Part shown: one piece after another, positions 31,182-34,357 of the stretch | How the letters are laid out: every line of letters starts with the position of its first letter | Numbering within the stretch: the first letter of the stretch is position 1 | NCBI GenBank assembly: GCA_029863845.1 | Contig: JAOTUO010000003.1 | Span: 1-34,357, forward strand | Reading direction: 5' to 3' | DNA length: 34,357 bases | Source of the DNA: Myxococcales bacterium | Lineage (GTDB): Bacteria; Myxococcota_A; UBA9160; SMWR01 | The notes under the pieces: generated by a model | The model's database searches: none | Seen by the model: only the letters and a program-made list of their open reading frames with translations | Told to the model about the DNA's origin: nothing | Program-made: the position numbers and the translations under genes

Positions 31182-32801
31182 ATGAAGCGGCTCTGGTCTG
31201 TCCTGAGCTTCTGGAGGGTGCTGGCCGCCGCGGTCGCGGGCATCGGGATCTGGGCCACGGTGGTCCGCTTCACCCAGGGACTGGGAGCGGCCACGAACCT
31301 GTCGGATCAGTTCCCCTGGGGCCTCTGGATCGGCTTCGACCTGCTGGTGGGAGTGGCGCTGGCCGCCGGCGGATTCACCATCACCGCGACGGTCTACATC
31401 TTCAATCTAGAGCGCTTCAGGCCCATCGTCCGTCCTACGGTGCTGACGGCATTCCTCGGGTACCTGCTGGTCATCTTCGCCCTGCTGTTCGACCTGGGCC
31501 GTCCCTACCGGATCTGGCATCCGCTGATCATGTGGAATACCCGCTCGGCGCTGTTCGAGGTGGCCTGGTGCGTAATGCTCTACACGACGGTCCTGGCCCT
31601 CGAGTTCAGCCCCATGCTGCTGGAGCGCCTGAGGTTGGAGAAGCCCGCGCGGATCATCCGGGGGCTTTCGGTTCCGCTCGTCATCGTGGGGGTGCTGCTT
31701 TCCACCCTGCATCAGTCCTCGTTGGGCACGCTGTTCGTGATCGTCCCCGAGAAGATGCACGGCCTCTGGTACACGCCCATGCTGCCCGTGGCCTTCTTCG
31801 TGAGCGCCATCGCCGCCGGCCTGAGCATGGTCATCGTGGAGTCCTTCATCAGCGCGCGAGCTTTCGGCCGGCGGCTCGAACACGATCTACTGGAGGACGT
31901 GGGTCGGGCGATCGTGGTGGTGCTGGCGCTCTACTCGATCATCAAGCTACAGGATCTGCTCATCCGGGGGGTCGCTGATCTCCTCTTCGTGCGGTCTCCC
32001 GAGTCGCTCCTGTTCCAGGTAGAGCTGGTCTTCGGGGTCGTGCTGCCCATGATCATGTTCTCCGTGCCCATGGTGCGGCGAAACCGTGGCGGTCTGTTCG
32101 TCGCAGCCCTACTGGTCGTTGTGGGACTCATCCTGAATCGGCTCAACGTGTGCATCACCGGCATGCAGGGTGCCATGGGGCAGGACTATTTCCTGGAGCC
32201 CGGCATGGAAACGGCTTATTTCCCCTCCCTGCTGGAGCTGTCCGTGACGGGATTCCTGGTGGTCATGGGCTGCGTGGGCTTCACGCTGGCCGCCAGGTTC
32301 CTGGAGGTCTTCCCGGAATCCCCTGGTCTGGATGGCGATTACGAGGCGGCGCGGATCGAAGTGCAGACCCATCCGTGGGTGCGCTGGGTCTCCAGGGGCG
32401 TACTCGTAGCCCTGGCGATCGTGTTGGTCGAGGGTGCCGTCACCTTCGACTTCAGCAGCTTCGGTGGGGAGCGCGCCGGGCCCGCGATGCTCATGTCCGC
32501 ACCGACGAACCGGCTGGTGCTTCGGCTACCGCCGGACATGTCGTACCCACCGGGCGAAGAGAGTCCCGGCGTGGTCGAGTTCAGCCATGCGATGCACGTC
32601 GATGCGGAAGAGCCCGACTGTGCCGCGTGTCACCGAGAGGCCTTTCCGCTGGTGCGGCGGGCGGGCATGATCGTGCCGCGGATGACCTGGTCGGGCGAGC
32701 AGCTTCACGAGCAGGGCTGGTGCGGAATGTGCCATGACGGAGACGAGTCCTTTTCCGTCGAGGACGAGGAAGAGTGCGGCAGCTGCCACTTCGAGCCATG
32801 A
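31182..32801 (+). CDS. NrfD/HybB-type quinol-interacting membrane protein fused to a triheme cytochrome c7 domain
   Basis: A 539-residue protein. Residues 1-425 form about ten membrane helices of the NrfD/HybB/PsrC family ('TNLSDQFPWGLWIGFDLLVG', 'FDLGRPYRIWHPLIMWNTRS', 'LSTLHQSSLGTLFVIVPEKM', 'LNRLNVCITGM'), which exchange electrons with menaquinone. The last 100 residues are a periplasmic c7-like domain: 'VEFSHAMHVDAEEPDCAACH', 'CGMCHDGDESFSVEDEEECG' and a final CxxCH, giving three c-haem motifs. Fusing the haem domain onto the quinone subunit would route electrons directly from the membrane to the periplasm. The ATG follows GAGGAG. The following gene starts within its stop codon (ATGA). 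In Geobacter Cbc complexes these parts are separate proteins. Confidence 0.88.
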   Translation: MKRLWSVLSFWRVLAAAVAGIGIWATVVRFTQGLGAATNLSDQFPWGLWIGFDLLVGVALAAGGFTITATVYIFNLERFRPIVRPTVLTAFLGYLLVIFALLFDLGRPYRIWHPLIMWNTRSALFEVAWCVMLYTTVLALEFSPMLLERLRLEKPARIIRGLSVPLVIVGVLLSTLHQSSLGTLFVIVPEKMHGLWYTPMLPVAFFVSAIAAGLSMVIVESFISARAFGRRLEHDLLEDVGRAIVVVLALYSIIKLQDLLIRGVADLLFVRSPESLLFQVELVFGVVLPMIMFSVPMVRRNRGGLFVAALLVVVGLILNRLNVCITGMQGAMGQDYFLEPGMETAYFPSLLELSVTGFLVVMGCVGFTLAARFLEVFPESPGLDGDYEAARIEVQTHPWVRWVSRGVLVALAIVLVEGAVTFDFSSFGGERAGPAMLMSAPTNRLVLRLPPDMSYPPGEESPGVVEFSHAMHVDAEEPDCAACHREAFPLVRRAGMIVPRMTWSGEQLHEQGWCGMCHDGDESFSVEDEEECGSCHFEP

Positions 32802-34357
32802 GCGCGGTCATCCAGATCTCGAACGTACTGCTCGTTGCAGCACGGCTGGGTCGCATCATCCTCGCGGTCGTTGCGGCGGTCGTGGGGCTCGGCGTCGCGC
32901 CGTCGTCCTCTCTCGGAGAGCTGCCGCCGGAACCTGGCGATGGCCACGTCACCCGTCGCGATGAGCAGACGGCATCCGTGGCGCGTGACGACGTGCGGCG
33001 GCGCGCGCCGATCACCGCGGATGACCGCGTGACCACCGACGAAGGCAGGGTCGTCGACATCGCCGTGCTGGCCAATGACCGCGATCCCGACGGCGGTGTC
33101 CTGAGGGTGGTGGGCGTAACGAAGGCCGTGAACGGCTGGGTGCTGGTCAACGGAGATCACACGCTCCGGTACCAGCCCAACACCGGGTTCACCGGCCTGG
33201 ACGGCTTCGCCTACACGGTTGCTGACGAGCACGGAGGGAAGGCGACTGCGACGGTTCGCGTCGAGGTGAACGACGTCGCCGACGCCCCGGTCGCCGAGAA
33301 TCAGGTCGTCGAGACGGACGAGGACACGCCGCTGGCGATTGCGTTGGTGGCGAGCGACGCGGATGGCGATCGGCTGACGTTCACGATCGAGAGAGCACCG
33401 GAGCACGGCTCGCTGATCGGAATGCCTCCCGACTGGTCCTACGTCCCGGATGCCGAATACAGCGGGCCGGACAGATTCGTGTTCGCGGTGGACGATGGGC
33501 ACGGCGGGAGCGACACCGGCACGGTGTCGATCACGATCGATGCCGTCGATGACGTGCCCGAGGCAGTGGACGACGAGGCGGTGACGCGCGAAGGCATGGT
33601 CGTCGACATCGCCGTGCTGGCCAACGACCGCGACCCCGATGGCGGTGTCCTGAGAGTGGTGGGCGTAACAAAGGCCGTGAACGGCTGGGTGCTGGTCAAC
33701 GGAGATCACACGCTCCGGTACCAGCCCAACACCGGGTTCACCGGCCGGGACGGCTTCGCCTACACGGTGGATGACGGCCACGGCGGGAAGGCGACTGCGA
33801 GCGTCAGCGTCGAGGTGAACGACGTCGCCGACGCCCCGGTCGCCGAGAACCAGGCCGTCGCAACGGATGAGGACACGGCGCTGACGATTGCGTTGGTGGC
33901 GAGCGACGCGGATGGCGATCGGCTGACATTCACGATCGAGAGACCCCCGGCGCACGGCTCGCTGATCGGAGCGCCTCCGGACTTGTCCTACGTCCCGGAG
34001 GCCGACTACAGCGGGCCGGACAGATTCGTCTTCGCGGTGGACGATGGGCACGGCGGGAGCGACACGGGGACGGTGTCGATCGCGATCGATGCCGTCGATG
34101 ACGCGCCCGAGGCGGTGGACGACGAGGCGGTGACGAGAGAAGGCATGGTCGTCGACATCGCCGTGCTGGCGAATGACCGCGATCCCGACGGCGGTGTCCT
34201 GAGGGTGGTGGGCGTCACCCAGGCCGTGAACGGTTGGGTGGTGGTCAACGGCGATCACACGCTTCGATACCAGCCCAACACCGGGTTCACCGGCCTGGAC
34301 GGCTTCGCCTACAGGATTGCTGACGTCGATGGCGGGATGGACACGGCGGCGGTCGGC
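32798..34357 (+). CDS. Secreted tandem Ig-like (Big_9/cadherin-like) repeat protein, 5' part (runs off the right edge)
   Basis: An open frame of 520 codons from ATG 32798 with no stop in the window, therefore missing from the ORF track, which shows only minus-strand shadows here. The start overlaps the NrfD-c7 stop (ATGA). An N-terminal hydrophobic stretch ('IILAVVAAVVGLGVAPSSS') serves as signal or anchor. Then two alternating about 90-residue domain types repeat: type A with 'VVDIAVLANDRDPDGGVLRV' and 'YQPNTGFTGLDGFAYTV', type B with 'LVASDADGDRLTFTI' and 'YSGPDRFVFAVDDGHGGSD'. These match Ig-like/VCBS/cadherin-like repeats of surface adhesins and exported matrix proteins, rich in Asp loops that often bind calcium. 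The window holds about two and a half A-B pairs. The role near a respiratory complex is not known. Confidence 0.88.
   Translation, partial: MSAVIQISNVLLVAARLGRIILAVVAAVVGLGVAPSSSLGELPPEPGDGHVTRRDEQTASVARDDVRRRAPITADDRVTTDEGRVVDIAVLANDRDPDGGVLRVVGVTKAVNGWVLVNGDHTLRYQPNTGFTGLDGFAYTVADEHGGKATATVRVEVNDVADAPVAENQVVETDEDTPLAIALVASDADGDRLTFTIERAPEHGSLIGMPPDWSYVPDAEYSGPDRFVFAVDDGHGGSDTGTVSITIDAVDDVPEAVDDEAVTREGMVVDIAVLANDRDPDGGVLRVVGVTKAVNGWVLVNGDHTLRYQPNTGFTGRDGFAYTVDDGHGGKATASVSVEVNDVADAPVAENQAVATDEDTALTIALVASDADGDRLTFTIERPPAHGSLIGAPPDLSYVPEADYSGPDRFVFAVDDGHGGSDTGTVSIAIDAVDDAPEAVDDEAVTREGMVVDIAVLANDRDPDGGVLRVVGVTQAVNGWVVVNGDHTLRYQPNTGFTGLDGFAYRIADVDGGMDTAAVG
33010..34357 (+). repeat. 549-bp tandem coding repeat of Ig-like domain pairs
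   Basis: The segment gtcgtcgacatcgccgtgct recurs at 33050, 33599 and 34148, an exact 549-bp (183-codon) period, with only scattered base changes between copies. The unit covers one A plus one B Ig-like domain. The period continues to the window edge, so the total copy number is unknown. Confidence 0.85.

Noticed and set aside
32705-34258. 517-residue minus-strand ORF opposite the Ig-repeat gene
   Set aside because: The plus frame has clear Big_9-type domains; the minus ORF is a periodic shadow of the 549-bp repeat.

Overview
The window looks like chromosomal DNA from a very GC-rich bacterium. Many starts are GTG, neighbouring genes often share ATGA or GTGA stop/start overlaps, and there are no phage, IS, CRISPR, tRNA or rRNA genes that I could see. 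The mix of multiheme c-type cytochromes, sigma-54-type promoters, a MinD/ParA-like ATPase fused to a RodZ-type HTH, a CaiB/BaiF-type racemase and myxobacterial-style PilZ-like protein points to a deltaproteobacterial-type lineage (Myxococcota, Desulfobacterota or Binatota-like). That placement is inference; there is no marker gene here to settle it.

Layout. (1) 1-5.2 kb: the N-terminal end of a DHH-family protein running off the left edge, divergent pabB, an SDR, an alpha-methylacyl-CoA racemase-like enzyme and the MinD-like/HTH fusion. (2) 5.3-13.1 kb, all minus strand: site-2-type protease with CBS domains, membrane-anchored GH43-like protein, Gfo/Idh/MocA oxidoreductase, a pair of perfect 81-bp intergenic repeats, a second SDR, then a translationally coupled trio (DUF4350-like lipoprotein, small gluconate-dehydrogenase-subunit-3-like protein, GMC oxidoreductase). 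(3) 13.2-16.0 kb, plus strand: FAD oxidoreductase, PlsC acyltransferase and an apparently exported Pcm-type methyltransferase with a probable CTG start.

(4) 16.2-20.1 kb: a compact unit with a TTGACA promoter and a perfect 20-bp palindrome, TetR regulator, SAM methyltransferase, and a one-piece HgcA-like corrinoid/membrane domain fused to a dicluster ferredoxin (HgcAB-like architecture), followed by a Coq8/UbiB-type ABC1 kinase. The three first genes overlap by 4 nt each. This is the most novel-looking cluster of the window. Convergent to it is a DMT transporter with a very His-rich tail, and divergent from that is formate-tetrahydrofolate ligase.

(5) 23-25 kb, minus strand: a serine beta-lactamase-like hydrolase and a PilZ-like/helical-repeat protein.

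(6) 25.3-34.4 kb, plus strand: a large electron-transfer locus. Two tandem CbcL-like proteins (11 c-type haem motifs each, fused to a b-type cytochrome membrane domain) follow a near-consensus sigma-54 promoter. A second possible sigma-54 promoter precedes a small membrane protein, a four-cluster FeS protein, an NrfD/HybB membrane protein carrying its own triheme c7 domain, and, overlapping its stop codon, a long tandem Ig-like (Big_9/cadherin-like) secreted protein that runs off the right edge. That last gene is absent from the supplied ORF track because it has no stop in the window. Together these encode about 25 covalently bound haems and look like a quinone-linked periplasmic/extracellular electron conduit with a surface or scaffold protein attached.
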